A stretch of DNA of 47,382 nt from an uncultured Novosphingobium sp. GTDB lineage: Bacteria; Pseudomonadota; Alphaproteobacteria; Sphingomonadales; Sphingomonadaceae. The stretch is from NCBI GenBank assembly GCA_946886075.1, contig CAMPHR010000022.1, positions 1 through 47,382 on the forward strand. Reading direction: 5' to 3'. The notes under the pieces are model-generated. The model did no database searches and had not been told where the DNA came from. It saw nothing but the letters and a program-made list of their open reading frames with translations. Shown here one piece after another: positions 24,780-34,589 of the stretch. A program made the translations under genes and the position numbers. The first letter of the stretch is position 1. Each line of letters opens with the position of its first letter.

Positions 24780-26428
24780 TGCGCTGCTCGCTCCCGCATT
24801 TTCTGCATGGCCACCAACTCCTCAGCGAGCGGATTGATGCCCTTCACCCGCAGATAGATCCACCGCCCTCCTAGCCACAGCACCATCAGCACCGCGACCA
24901 CGCCGATCATGAAGAAGACATCGTTATAGGCGAGGATGTTCGCTTCCCGGCTCACTTGCCGCGCCAGAAGCACGCCGCCCTCCGTCCCCCGCAGCAGCGG
25001 ATCGCCAAGAGTGCGGGCATAAGCGCCACTCAGTTGCTGAAGCCGCTGCGCCACGATCGGGTCGGTGGCGCTCAGTGTTTCCACGATCACCTGCGAGTGA
25101 AACCGCTCGCGCATGATCTGGTAACTGCCAAGCAAGGCCCCGCCCGCAAGGCCGCCGATCGACTGCGCCATGCCGAATACCGCCGAAAAGCTGACGATAT
25201 GACTCGGCCCCCGCGACAATGCGCGCAGGACGCCCACCATGGTTGCCGAACCCATCCAGAACAACGCCGCAAAGCCGATCAGCGCCTGGCTGAGGTAAAG
25301 ACTGGATGGCCGGGTCAAGTTGGTGGCGTGGGCGTCCAGAAAAGCGCCGATCGCTATGATCGCGCCGGATGCCACTACCGGCCAGAGCAGATCCTTGGGG
25401 TTGAGCGTCAGCACACCCGCCGCGATGCCAGCGACTGTGGCGATTGTCACAACCGCATTCAGCCCGACCAACTGGTCGTTCGTCATGCCAACGACGGTCA
25501 GGAGGCCCACCGACCCGAAACTCTGTTCGGAAAGAAGGACCCGAATGATGGCCACGATCGCGATGAAGCGCAGTATGTTGCGCGTCCGCATCCAGCGCGT
25601 GTTGAGCAGCGGATTGGCGCGATTATGTTCGATCAGCAGCGCCGTGCCAATCAACAGGATGGCCGCCGCCACGGCATAGCCCAGCCATGGCGTCGTCCAC
25701 CAGACGATCCGTCCCAGCGCCAGCACAGCGCAAAGCAGCGCCATGCCCGGAGCGAAAATCGCGAACGTTAGGAAATCGAGCGGCTCAAACGCCTTAATTC
25801 GCTCGCTGGGCGGCAGGCGCAACAGGGCTACCGCCCCCAGGCACAGCAATGTCAGCCCAAGTTCGAAGACGAACAGATTTTGAATCTCTCCGTTGACGAG
25901 CAGCAGCGGCGAGATCACCCTCGCCAACGGAAGCGCGACCTGCGCCAGGCCAAAGCCGATAATCATGCCTGCCATCCGGGCGCTCGCGGGCATCGCCTGC
26001 ATGATGTAGAAGAAGCAGAGCGTCGTAAGCCCGCTGCCCACTATCCCCGCCGCGCCCCTGACGATCAGTTCCACCTCATAGGTGTGCACCAATACCTGCA
26101 GCACAGTGACGGTCAGGAAACCGATCAAGGATGCGCGAATGAATCGCTGAAGTCCGAACTGCTGCCGAAACTTGATGAGCAGCAGGCTCACGCACACGCT
26201 CGTCATCGTGTAGATAGCGGTGAGCCATGCGCCCTCCACGGACGTGAGGCCCAGCGACCCTTGGATCTGCGCCAAATTGGCGATGAGCAGCCCATTGCTG
26301 AGCCCTCCGGTCAAACCCAGCAGCGTTCCGATAGCGAAATATGCGACGCGGCGAGCAGGCGGATGCTCCGGCGTGGCGGGTGAGCCGGGTAAGAGAGGGC
26401 GTTCCTGGGGAGCGAAACTATATTCCAT
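24776..26428 (-). CDS. MFS drug exporter, EmrB-like (DHA2-type)
   Basis: The product is about 550 residues with around 14 hydrophobic segments, starting near RVAYFAIGTLLGLTGGLSNG. The motif SVEGAWLTAIYTMTSVCVS lies in the early helices and a long C-terminal part is typical of EmrB relatives that work with EmrA and TolC-like partners. I start at ATG 26428 (MEYSFAPQERP); the frame is open to 26689 but that extension is Arg/Pro-rich and not family-like. It is the first gene of the efflux operon. The exported compound is not evident. Confidence 0.88.
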   Translation of the reverse strand: MEYSFAPQERPLLPGSPATPEHPPARRVAYFAIGTLLGLTGGLSNGLLIANLAQIQGSLGLTSVEGAWLTAIYTMTSVCVSLLLIKFRQQFGLQRFIRASLIGFLTVTVLQVLVHTYEVELIVRGAAGIVGSGLTTLCFFYIMQAMPASARMAGMIIGFGLAQVALPLARVISPLLLVNGEIQNLFVFELGLTLLCLGAVALLRLPPSERIKAFEPLDFLTFAIFAPGMALLCAVLALGRIVWWTTPWLGYAVAAAILLIGTALLIEHNRANPLLNTRWMRTRNILRFIAIVAIIRVLLSEQSFGSVGLLTVVGMTNDQLVGLNAVVTIATVAGIAAGVLTLNPKDLLWPVVASGAIIAIGAFLDAHATNLTRPSSLYLSQALIGFAALFWMGSATMVGVLRALSRGPSHIVSFSAVFGMAQSIGGLAGGALLGSYQIMRERFHSQVIVETLSATDPIVAQRLQQLSGAYARTLGDPLLRGTEGGVLLARQVSREANILAYNDVFFMIGVVAVLMVLWLGGRWIYLRVKGINPLAEELVAMQKMRERAAQ

Positions 26429-27073
26429 GAGCTCGCAAAGGCCGGGTGCCTCCATACTGAATGTGTAGAGACGGCGACCCTGCGCTGAACCGCTGTCCCT
26501 TCGAAGGGTTCCAGAACAGGCCGCAGGAGACTGCAGCCTGAGTCCCGGCAATATTGTTCGAAGCTGCGGTGCATGGCCGGTAAGCGAACGTTGGGTCGGA
26601 AATTCGAGCGGAGTGAACTGCTGTCTGCGTAGCGCGACACCGCGCAAACCTGCTGTTGTATGCGTTGATAGACACCGACGGAGTCGCAAGGCACGCGTAG
26701 CTCGGAGCAGGCGGTGATCGGCCCGCGAGCGTTAGTTATGCCCTTCACACCATTGGCCCTGACGGCCTGGTTGGAAGCAGATATCTTCGAACGCTACTTG
26801 GAATGGCCGGTCACGTTGAAACCTGCCGATCCCACCTCGGGGCACTAATCGCTGCACTTGGTCGACAGTGCCGGAAAGCTGCCTGACCGCACCTAGGGAG
26901 CGAAAAATCGCCGCTGAATGGCTTAGGTGCGTCGGCGGCCGACCAGTCGGCTCTCCATCGCCGGAGGTCGTGTCCCGCGGCGTGGTGTAGCTTTTCCTAG
27001 CCATCGCGCATTTCGGCTCGGGATGAGCCGGTCACGCGCCGGGTACAGCCGAGAGCATGACGATGGGATTGCC
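26429..27073. other. non-coding stretch between the efflux operon and marR
   Basis: About 645 bases with no gene I can defend. It must hold the promoter of the minus-strand efflux operon. A short plus-strand frame at 26738-26848 (36 codons, beginning MPFTPLALTAWLEADIFERY) has a protein-like composition but no ribosome site and no recognised family. It may be a gene fragment. Confidence 0.4.
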
Positions 27074-27511
27074 TTACTCCGCTGCTTTCTCCAGCAGCCC
27101 GATCAGCAGTAGCCGCAACCGGCGCAGCTCCTGCTTGTGGGTGGCGGACAGCTCGGCCAGCACCACATGCGCCCGCTCGGAGAGCTCGAGCAGCGCCTGT
27201 CGCCGGTCCCGCTCCGACGCGCGCCGCCGCACGAAGCCCAGCGCCTCCAGCCGGTCGACCAGCCCCGTGGCGCTGTGCGGTTTCAGGATCAGCCGCTCCG
27301 CGACACGCCCGACCGTCGCTTCCCCGACCGGCGCGGCGCGGATGGTGAGCAAGGCCTGATGTTGCTGCGGCGTCAGGCCACATGCCTCTGCATTCCTTTC
27401 CGTGAAGGCCATGAACTGCCGCAGCGTGAAGCGGAAGTCGGCGAGCGCCGCATAATCGGCATCGGTCAGGTCGGCGGCCATGGCGTCCATCCCTAACCGG
27501 ATCGGTGGCAT
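27074..27511 (-). CDS. MarR-family transcriptional regulator
   Basis: The protein has up to 145 residues and the MarR winged-helix layout: LTPQQHQALLTIRAAP, then the recognition region VGRVAERLILKPHSATGLVDR, then the wing LGFVRRRASERDRRQALLEL. Three in-frame ATG codons (27511, 27490, 27481) are possible starts. The ATG at 27481 has AGGG about ten bases upstream and gives the length usual for the family. It is divergent from the ClC gene; a perfect palindrome lies in the shared promoter. It probably represses itself and the ClC gene. Confidence 0.9.
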   Translation of the reverse strand: MPPIRLGMDAMAADLTDADYAALADFRFTLRQFMAFTERNAEACGLTPQQHQALLTIRAAPVGEATVGRVAERLILKPHSATGLVDRLEALGFVRRRASERDRRQALLELSERAHVVLAELSATHKQELRRLRLLLIGLLEKAAE

Positions 27512-27539
27512 TGATAAATATCGTAATACGATATATCTG
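27511..27539 (+). promoter_or_regulatory. ClC promoter with an embedded MarR-type operator
   Basis: TTGATA (27511-27516) and TATCTG (27534-27539) are 17 bases apart and resemble a sigma-70 promoter reading toward the ClC gene. The spacer holds ATATCGTA-A-TACGATAT (27518-27534), perfect 8-base arms around one A, the size and symmetry of a MarR-family operator. A dimer bound there would block the promoter. Confidence 0.7.
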
Positions 27540-27570
27540 CCCGCATCCTTCCCTCCTAAGCCGGACCAAC

Positions 27571-29322
27571 ATGACCTCCATCGGATCGCCCTCGGCCCAC
27601 CGCCCCCTTGCCGATCACAGCGCGAACCATCGCATGCTGATGCTTGCAGCCGCCGCCATCGCTGTCGGCACGGGCGGGGCCGTGGGCGCGTGGGTGCTGC
27701 TCAAGGCGATCGCCATTGCGACCAACCTCTTCTGGTTCGGGCGCCTTTCGGCCGTGGCAGTGCACGTCACCGACACGCGCGTCGGCCTCCTCATGCTGGT
27801 CATCCCGGTGATCGGCAGCCTGATCGTCGGCCTGATGGCGCGCTACGGATCGGAGAAGATCAGGGGCCATGGCATACCGGAGGCCATAGAGGCGATCCTC
27901 TATGGCGAGAGCCGCATGTCGCCCAAGGTCGCGCTGCTGAAGCCCCTGTCCTCCGCCATCTCCATTGGCAGCGGCGGGCCGTTCGGCGCGGAGGGGCCGA
28001 TCATCATGACCGGTGGGGCCATCGGCTCCCTCTTCGCGCAGCTCTTCGATCTCAGCGCGGCGGAGCGCAAGACGCTGCTCGTCGCGGGCGCGGCGGCTGG
28101 CATGACGGCGATCTTCGGCACCCCCATGGCGGCGATCCTCCTCGCCATCGAGGTGCTGCTGTTCGAGTGGAAGCCGCGCAGCTTCGTGCCGGTGGTGGTC
28201 GCGGTGCTCGTCTCGCTCCTGTGGCGGCCGGCGTTGATCGACAGCGGCCCGCTCTTCCCCGTCCACCATACTATCGTTATCGACCCGCCGTTGATCGCGA
28301 TCGCGCTTGGCATGGGCGCGCTGGCGGGCGGGCAGGCGTCGTTGCTGTCGGCCCTTCTCTACCGGGTGGAGGATGGCTTCGGGCGGCTACCGGTCCACTG
28401 GATGTGGTGGCCGGCAATCGGTGGTCTGGCGGTGGGCATGGGCGGCCTTATCGACGCGCATGTGCTGGGCGTCGGCTATGAGAGTATCCGCGCGCTGCTG
28501 GAGGGTTCCATCGCCATTCGCGTGGCGGTCGCCCTTTTGGTGGTGAAGGCGGCGATCTGGCTGATCGCGCTGGGATCCGGCACCTCGGGCGGCGTGCTGG
28601 CGCCGCTCCTCATACTGGGCGGGGCCCTTGGCTTTCTGGTGGGGCATGTCCTACCAGGGGGCAGCGCGCTCTGGGCGCTGGCGGGTATGGCGGGGACGCT
28701 GAGCGGGGCGATGCGCGCGCCGCTGACCGCCGCCCTATTCGCGGTGGAGCTGACCGGCGATTTCGCGATGCTGCCTCTCACCATCGCCGCCTCCGCCAGT
28801 GCCTATGCGGTGAGCGTCCTCCTAATGCGCCGCTCCATCCTGACGGAGAAGATCGCGCGGCGCGGGCGGCATATCCTCCAGGAATATACGGTCGACCCGC
28901 TCGACCTGATGCAGGCGGAGCAGATCATGACCCGCGCGCCGGACATGCTGCCGGGCATCCTCACCGTTCGCGACGCCGCCGCCTTCTTCGCGAAGGGGGC
29001 GCGGCATCGCAGCTATCCGGTGGTGGATGAGGGCAGGCGGCTGATCGGCCTCGTCTCCCGCTCTGACGCGCTGCGCTGGCAGGTGGAGGGCACCGCGCCC
29101 GACGGCACGCTGGCGGAGCTGCTCTCTGACGCCTCTCAGCCGAGCGGCATGCCGCAGGATCCGATCAGCCGCATCGCCGACCTGATGGTCGACACGGGCG
29201 TCGGGCGCATCCCCATCGTCGATCCGGTGATGCAGACGGTCATCGGCATCGTCGCGCGGCAGGATCTCCTCAAGATCCGCGCTGCTCACCGGGGCGCGGA
29301 ACAGGAGCGGCGTAGGGGCTAA
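27571..29322 (+). CDS. ClC-family chloride channel/transporter with C-terminal CBS pair
   Basis: The 583-residue protein has about ten membrane helices with the ClC selectivity motifs: GHGIPEAIEAI, and GSGGPFGAEGP at about 133-143, where the GxEGP glutamate is the gating residue. Two CBS motifs follow at roughly 450-575 (QIMTRAPDMLPGILTVRDAA; DLMVDTGVGRIPIVDPV). I start at ATG 27571; the frame is open upstream into the promoter. ClC proteins carry Cl-, often in exchange for H+, and CBS domains bind nucleotides. It is probably controlled by the divergent MarR protein. Confidence 0.93.
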   Translation: MTSIGSPSAHRPLADHSANHRMLMLAAAAIAVGTGGAVGAWVLLKAIAIATNLFWFGRLSAVAVHVTDTRVGLLMLVIPVIGSLIVGLMARYGSEKIRGHGIPEAIEAILYGESRMSPKVALLKPLSSAISIGSGGPFGAEGPIIMTGGAIGSLFAQLFDLSAAERKTLLVAGAAAGMTAIFGTPMAAILLAIEVLLFEWKPRSFVPVVVAVLVSLLWRPALIDSGPLFPVHHTIVIDPPLIAIALGMGALAGGQASLLSALLYRVEDGFGRLPVHWMWWPAIGGLAVGMGGLIDAHVLGVGYESIRALLEGSIAIRVAVALLVVKAAIWLIALGSGTSGGVLAPLLILGGALGFLVGHVLPGGSALWALAGMAGTLSGAMRAPLTAALFAVELTGDFAMLPLTIAASASAYAVSVLLMRRSILTEKIARRGRHILQEYTVDPLDLMQAEQIMTRAPDMLPGILTVRDAAAFFAKGARHRSYPVVDEGRRLIGLVSRSDALRWQVEGTAPDGTLAELLSDASQPSGMPQDPISRIADLMVDTGVGRIPIVDPVMQTVIGIVARQDLLKIRAAHRGAEQERRRG

Positions 29323-30848
29323 TCAGCCCTGGCGTTCGGCGGCGTAGCGCTCGGCCGCGCGGACCGCCGCCATCAGATCGTAGGCGGCGATTTCCACGGC
29401 GACTGTGCCGACCCAGAGCCGATCGTTCAAGTCAGCCAAATTGAACGTCTGGTTCCGTTCAAAGCCGACCTTCCCGACGCTGGATCGGAACGGCTTAAGC
29501 TGGTCGATAGGCGACGCGCGCGAACCGCAGCTATTACCAAATGCCAAATCCTGAAACCGACAGTCGCCTACCGGCGAGCCAAGGACATTGAGCGCCTGCC
29601 AAGAGGCCCACCCTGGGCAAGGTTTGCAAGAATTAGGGGGCAGTAATTCCTAGCTTTGCGGTGAATTGTGACTCGAACACGCGCCGAAAGCCGCGAAAAA
29701 GGCCTGGGGGTAAGTGCGCGGGTATCGGTCAACTTGAATTTTCAGAAAGACGAATAATAAGCTAAATCAAAGGTGCTATTTGAGTATCGTAAGCGCACCA
29801 CCTTTCAGAAAATCGAAAAAAGGCGGTTCAATAGATCATCTGCTCCCGACTGTGACACAAGACTGCCGCGCAATAGAGGGGCAAGAGCATGTAAATCTTT
29901 CAAATACCTTGCGGAAACGTGGGGCAAATTGTGCGCATAAGTGTCGCACAGACGGCATTGCGGCCTTGGCGACGAGGGGCGGTTTATCAATATTGCGAGC
30001 GGGTACCCCCGATCTCATCGACCGGGTGGTCCGGACCCACATTATCCGATCCCTGAAGACCACTTCGTACAGTCGCGTCACGATTGGTGAGGAAGGTCGC
30101 CTTCGAGATTGAGGCCCATTTCGATCAGGCATCCGTGATCGATGGGGAATTGTCGACGCTCACCGTCGAGCCGCGACCAGAACGGGTCGTTAACCCGATC
30201 GTCCGCGACCGTGCGCCGTGCAGTCCCGCTGCCCTGACGTTTGTGCGCTTCGCTTGAATGAGGAAGTGAGAGCCCTCGTCGCGCATCAGACGATCGGCGG
30301 GGCATTGTAAAGAAGTTCAGCAACTATGTCCTGCCCTGCTCCAGCAGCAGGGGTTACCATCTAGGGCAGAGATCCATGAGCATTGCGCCGAACTGACCAC
30401 CACCGCACGTCAATGTGAACGCCATCCCAAATTATCTCCCCAAGTCCTCGGCGCCGAACTTCCTTCACCATCGGCAGCAACCCTTATTTCGGCCTCGGCA
30501 ACATTTGCATGCGCAGCAAAAAGGCTGTCACAACTCGCGATCCACTGCCTCGCGGTGCGGCTCGTCGATGCCCACCTATGAGGAAAATTTTTCGAGTGGG
30601 GGGTCTTCGCTCTTGAGGCAGCTACGACAGCATCAACGAAATTCAGATTTTTTGAATAACGAAATGCGCATGATATTCCCCGATAAGGCGCGCATTTCTC
30701 CCACGAATAGGGAGATTGTGTCCTAAAAAAGCATGCGAGTGGCGAAAATATTTAAAAAATATGACTGGGCGGATTGCGCGGTGCCTGCGCAATAGATAAC
30801 AGCTGTCAACATTGTGAGTTGGCTTCTGCTGAATAAAGGAAAGCAGTC
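29323..30848. other. 1.5-kb stretch without an intact gene
   Basis: At 29323-29547 a minus-strand frame of 74 codons (LAFGNSCGSRASPIDQLKPF-like) recalls short conserved segments that I have seen near sphingomonad genes, but I cannot assign a function. From about 29600 the sequence becomes AT-richer. The frame at about 30090-30256 on the plus strand (FEIEAHFDQASVIDGELSTL) is protein-like and unassigned, with a stop upstream, so it may be a relic. The last ~100 bases must hold the promoter of the TonB receptor at 30849. Confidence 0.4.
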
Positions 30849-33269
30849 ATGGAAAAGGGAATGGGTCTTTCTGCACTTTTGTGCGGTGCAGCGCTGATCG
30901 TGCCGGCCGCTGCCTGGGCGCAGGATGCGGCCGACGGTGGAAGCGAGATCGTCGTCACGGCGACGCGCGAAGCCCGCTCGCTTCAGTCAGTGCCGATGAG
31001 CGTGAATGTGGCCACTGGTGAGCAGTTGCAGAAGCTGAACATTTTCGACGCCAAGGACGTCCAGCAGCTCGCTCCCGGCCTGGAGATGACCAACACCACG
31101 GGCCGTAACAATTCGACCACGCTGCGCGGCATCTCGTTTGATCCCGACCAAGGCACTGACCCGGCGGTTCAGGTCTATTTCAACGAAATCCCGACCGACG
31201 CGCAGACCGTCTACACGGCGCTCTATGACATCAAGCAGATCGAAGTTTTGCGCGGGCCCCAAGGCTTGTTGCGCGGTATCTCCGCACCGGCCGGTGCGAT
31301 CACCATCTCCACGGCCCGCCCCAGCTTCGATGAAATCGAAGGCTATGCGCAGGCTACCGCGACGACGCGCGCAGGCTTTAACGTGCAGGGTGGCGTTTCG
31401 CTGCCTTTTTCCGACAAGGTGGCGCTGCGGGTTGCGGCGCTGGTCGACGGCAATCGCCTCAACAATGTCCGCAACATCACGAATGGCGAACGTTCGCGCA
31501 GCCGCACCCAGAGCGCGCGCCTGACGTTGGGCCTTCGTCCGACGGATAACATCACCGCCTATCTGAGCTACCAGTATCTGTATGCGGACAATATCCAGCC
31601 GCAGCAGGTCATCGGCACGGGCAATAACTCGACATTCGAAGCAGGGCCGTTCCTTGGCGGCTTCCCCGTGCCCAATACGGCGACGCGTTCGGGTCCGCCG
31701 CTGGAAGCGGATGACTATGCCGCCGTCAGCGAGGGCCGGGTCCGCAACCAGAATGAAGGCCATATCATCAATCTGGCGGTCGATTGGGATTTGGGTCCCG
31801 CGACATTGTCGGCCGTTGGCGCGCATCAATATTCGCGCCTGAAGCTTCAGCGCGATCTCGACGTCGGCAATGCCGTTCCCAACTATATTTCCAATTCGAT
31901 GGGGTTCATTCCGTTCAAATATGACACGGTCGAACTGCGCCTGGCGACGAACAACAAGGAAGGCCTGGGCGGCGGCGTAGGCGTCTTCTACAACAAGATG
32001 GGCGGCACGACCCGGCTCAGCCAGCCGGGCGACAGCTTCTTCTTCCCGTTCGAACAGAATGACAGCCTGAACACCCTTGGCGTGCTGCCATATCTGCCGA
32101 TCGGCACCAACATCACCGTTCCTGTGAACCGGAGCATCTGGTCGTTCAACGCCAATGTCAATTTCCGCAGGGGCGGCCTGGCGATCGAAGGCGGTCTGCG
32201 TTACTCGATCATCAAGTCGGAAAATGTCAGCCGACTGAGCCTGAGCACGCCTGGCAACGCCTTGCTGTGCACGGGCGATCCACAAGTCGATGCGGCGACG
32301 TTTGGCTGTTTGCCCGGGTCCTACCCGGCGACGGATATCATCCCGGCTCGTCTGCGCAACACGTCTGACAAGCCGATCACGGGCGGCCTGACGATCAGCT
32401 ATCAGTTGATGCCGTCGATGAATATCTTTGCATCCTACGGCCATTCCTTCCGCGCTGGCAGTGTCAGCCCCGGCCTGCCGGACGGGCTGAGCGACGACCT
32501 GATCCTCACGCAGCCGGAAAAGACGGACTCGATCGAAGCAGGCGTAAAGGGCAGCTTCGCAGGCCGCCGCCTGCATTATGCGGTGTCGGTCTATTATCAG
32601 GAGCTCGATAACTTCCTGAATCGTTTCAGCGGCATCTATTACGAGTCCGCTGTAGCCGCACCTCCCACAGGCTATTTCGACTTCAATTATAATGGCGATG
32701 CTCGGATCAAGGGGATCGAAGGATCGCTGGACGGCCGCATTACGAAGGACTGGGACTTTGGCATCAGTGCTGCCTATACCCGCGCCCGTTATCGCAATGC
32801 GCTGCTGCCGTGCAACGACTTTGCAGGGACTGGCCGACCAAACCGGGACGGAACGGCGACAGTCACTGGGCCAGGCAATATCAGCTTTTGTAGCAGCAAT
32901 GGCCGCATTGGCGAGACGCCTGACTTCAGCCTGACCGCGAACACGGAAATACGTTTCCCGATGGATAGCGTCACGCCGTTCCTGCGCGGGTTGTTTACGT
33001 ACCGGCCCGGCTTCTATTCCGATCGGATCGACTATGATTATCGTAGCCGTGAAATGCTCAACCTGTTCGTCGGCCTTCGCGCCGAGGATAGCAGATGGGA
33101 ATTCACCTTGTTTGCGAAAAATGTGCTGAACCAGAAGCGGATCGCCAACATCAGCCAGGGCAACGCCGTAATCGGCACGTCCAGCGGCGTTGACTATGAT
33201 TCCGGCTACCGCCTGGTCAACGTCACCAACCCACGAGAGTTTGGCTTAACGGGCAACTTCAAGTTCTAA
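30849..33269 (+). CDS. TonB-dependent outer-membrane receptor
   Basis: The 806-residue protein has a signal peptide ending near AAAWAQ, a TonB box-like GSEIVVTATREARSLQSVPM, and plug motifs (LAPGLEMTNTTGR; TLRGISF; VYFNEIPTDAQT; IKQIEVLRGPQGLLRG). A beta-barrel follows, ending NFKF. This is the short-plug type common in sphingomonads and broader in substrate than the sugar-type receptor at 9836. AAAGGAAAG precedes the ATG. No metabolic partner gene is adjacent, so the substrate is unknown. Confidence 0.92.
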   Translation: MEKGMGLSALLCGAALIVPAAAWAQDAADGGSEIVVTATREARSLQSVPMSVNVATGEQLQKLNIFDAKDVQQLAPGLEMTNTTGRNNSTTLRGISFDPDQGTDPAVQVYFNEIPTDAQTVYTALYDIKQIEVLRGPQGLLRGISAPAGAITISTARPSFDEIEGYAQATATTRAGFNVQGGVSLPFSDKVALRVAALVDGNRLNNVRNITNGERSRSRTQSARLTLGLRPTDNITAYLSYQYLYADNIQPQQVIGTGNNSTFEAGPFLGGFPVPNTATRSGPPLEADDYAAVSEGRVRNQNEGHIINLAVDWDLGPATLSAVGAHQYSRLKLQRDLDVGNAVPNYISNSMGFIPFKYDTVELRLATNNKEGLGGGVGVFYNKMGGTTRLSQPGDSFFFPFEQNDSLNTLGVLPYLPIGTNITVPVNRSIWSFNANVNFRRGGLAIEGGLRYSIIKSENVSRLSLSTPGNALLCTGDPQVDAATFGCLPGSYPATDIIPARLRNTSDKPITGGLTISYQLMPSMNIFASYGHSFRAGSVSPGLPDGLSDDLILTQPEKTDSIEAGVKGSFAGRRLHYAVSVYYQELDNFLNRFSGIYYESAVAAPPTGYFDFNYNGDARIKGIEGSLDGRITKDWDFGISAAYTRARYRNALLPCNDFAGTGRPNRDGTATVTGPGNISFCSSNGRIGETPDFSLTANTEIRFPMDSVTPFLRGLFTYRPGFYSDRIDYDYRSREMLNLFVGLRAEDSRWEFTLFAKNVLNQKRIANISQGNAVIGTSSGVDYDSGYRLVNVTNPREFGLTGNFKF

Positions 33270-33280
33270 AGAGAATGGGA

Positions 33281-33337
33281 GGGCCGGCCTGATCACCAAT
33301 ACATGAAGCAGCTTCCTCATGATCCGAAGCCGGCCCC
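33281..33337 (+). terminator. nested hairpin after the TonB receptor, possible terminator
   Basis: GGGCCGGC (33281-33288) pairs with GCCGGCCC (33329-33336). Inside it, CATGA (33302-33306) pairs with TCATG (33317-33321). No T-run follows, so termination would have to be of another type, or the structure may protect the 3' end. Confidence 0.4.
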
Positions 33338-33517
33338 AGTTCTGACATTGTCAACAAGAAGCGTTTGTAAGGGTGTCAGGCCGTTTGAGCCTATTCAAGA
33401 AGACGTTGGAAAGATAGTTGGACGTCTAGAATAATACTGTTATTAGCTTATGCAGAATAGCTTTTGACTGCCTCGTACTTTTGTGTCTGCGCCTATGGGC
33501 GGATAGGGTTGAACTTA

Positions 33518-34522
33518 TTATCTGTTAATTATTTTGATGTCCAAGGACATTGGAGCATACTCGGCAGGTCCAGTTTTGGTGGCTTGTGACCTCGCGGCGC
33601 TTGAAGCAGGTTTGGAGATCTGCGCCCTGCACGACCTCAGTTCTGGGGTGTACCGCCGCCTCAGCACGGCCATTTCCGCTGGCCCGAGGTCAAGGGCATC
33701 GCGCAAATAGCCGGCCTGTCCACCGGGATGCGTGTCGATGACTTTGAAGACGCCGAGGATGTAGCTGCGGTCTACGCCCATCAGTACCTTGGTTGTCTCC
33801 GGCGACATCGTCTTCCAGGCACCCGGCATCGCGCTGCCTTCGATCCCCGAACTTGCCTTGGCGGGGTCGAAGTAGCAATTGCTCAGCAGATAATCCTGGA
33901 TGACGGTTTCACGTGATACGCCCAGCGCTGTCAGTATCAGGGCAGCAGCGACACCGGTACGGTCCTTGCCAGCGGAACAATTGAAAGCAAGCGCGACGTT
34001 GCCAGCGAGCAATTGTTTGAACATCCGTCGATACTGGCTGTTGAACTCCGTCAATATCTGGGGATGGGTGGCCCCCATGGCAGCGCGCCTAGCCGGCGTT
34101 CCACTTGCCCGCATCTTCGAAAATCCCTGCTCAATTTTTCATGCTGTAATCGTCCGCAAACACCTTTGGCAGAGATGTGTTGGGCCAGCGCGCCGGGGCG
34201 GCGGCGCGTTACTCGTTACTGCGGAAGTCGCAGACGGTTCATATGCCGATCTTGCCCAGATAGGCATAGTCAGCAGCGGTAAGGCCATCCATTGCGCCGG
34301 ACCGGAACAGCATGCCCCAGCGGACCGTGCGTCCACCCCGCGTGCGATAGCCGTCGAGATCTCGAAAATTTTGTCCCCGCTCCAGTGGCAACAGGCGCTG
34401 ATGCCCCGGTTGCTTTACGGGGGCCGCCTGCCTTGCCTTCGCCTCGCCGGGTTGAGGAAATGGGGTCACCTGGGGCAGCAGGGCAAGCGCACCAGCGCGC
34501 GCCCAATAATCATTCGCATCAT
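33518..34522 (-). pseudogene. tyrosine phosphatase (Y_phosphatase3-like), multiply disrupted
   Basis: Read across frames, this is a secreted-type protein tyrosine phosphatase. The pieces are NFRDLDGYRTRGGRTVRWGM with LFRSGAMDGLTAADYAYLG, then TVCDFRSNE, then KVFADDYSM, then TEFNSQYRRMFKQLLAGN, then the P-loop CSAGKDRTG (Cys-x5-Arg) and LILTALGVSRETVIQDYLLS. A TGA follows LGKIGI and a TAA follows FRSNE. Further frame changes occur in the signal peptide and before the MRAS segment. The C-terminus runs on past the usual end. The catalytic loop survives, but no frame joins it to the N-terminal half, so the gene should be dead. Confidence 0.82.
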
Positions 34523-34589
34523 TTCAGTCCTCTTCTTTTGAAGGCGCGGCGTTCTGTCGGCGCTGAACCCGTGGAGTGCTCGACAGGTT

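Noticed and set aside
26429..26689. N-terminal extension of the EmrB-like exporter
   Set aside because: The extra ~87 residues are Arg/Pro/Ser-rich and unlike the family; the ATG at 26428 gives the expected length.
30795..30810. Possible fourth TetR site (GTCAAC at 30805-30810) before the TonB receptor at 30849
   Set aside because: Only one half-site matches well; the other half (GATAAC) departs from GTTG, so it does not meet the pattern of the three clear sites.
30987..32576. Long minus-strand frame of about 530 codons
   Set aside because: It is antisense to a well-supported TonB receptor, Arg/Gln/Ala-rich and without domains.
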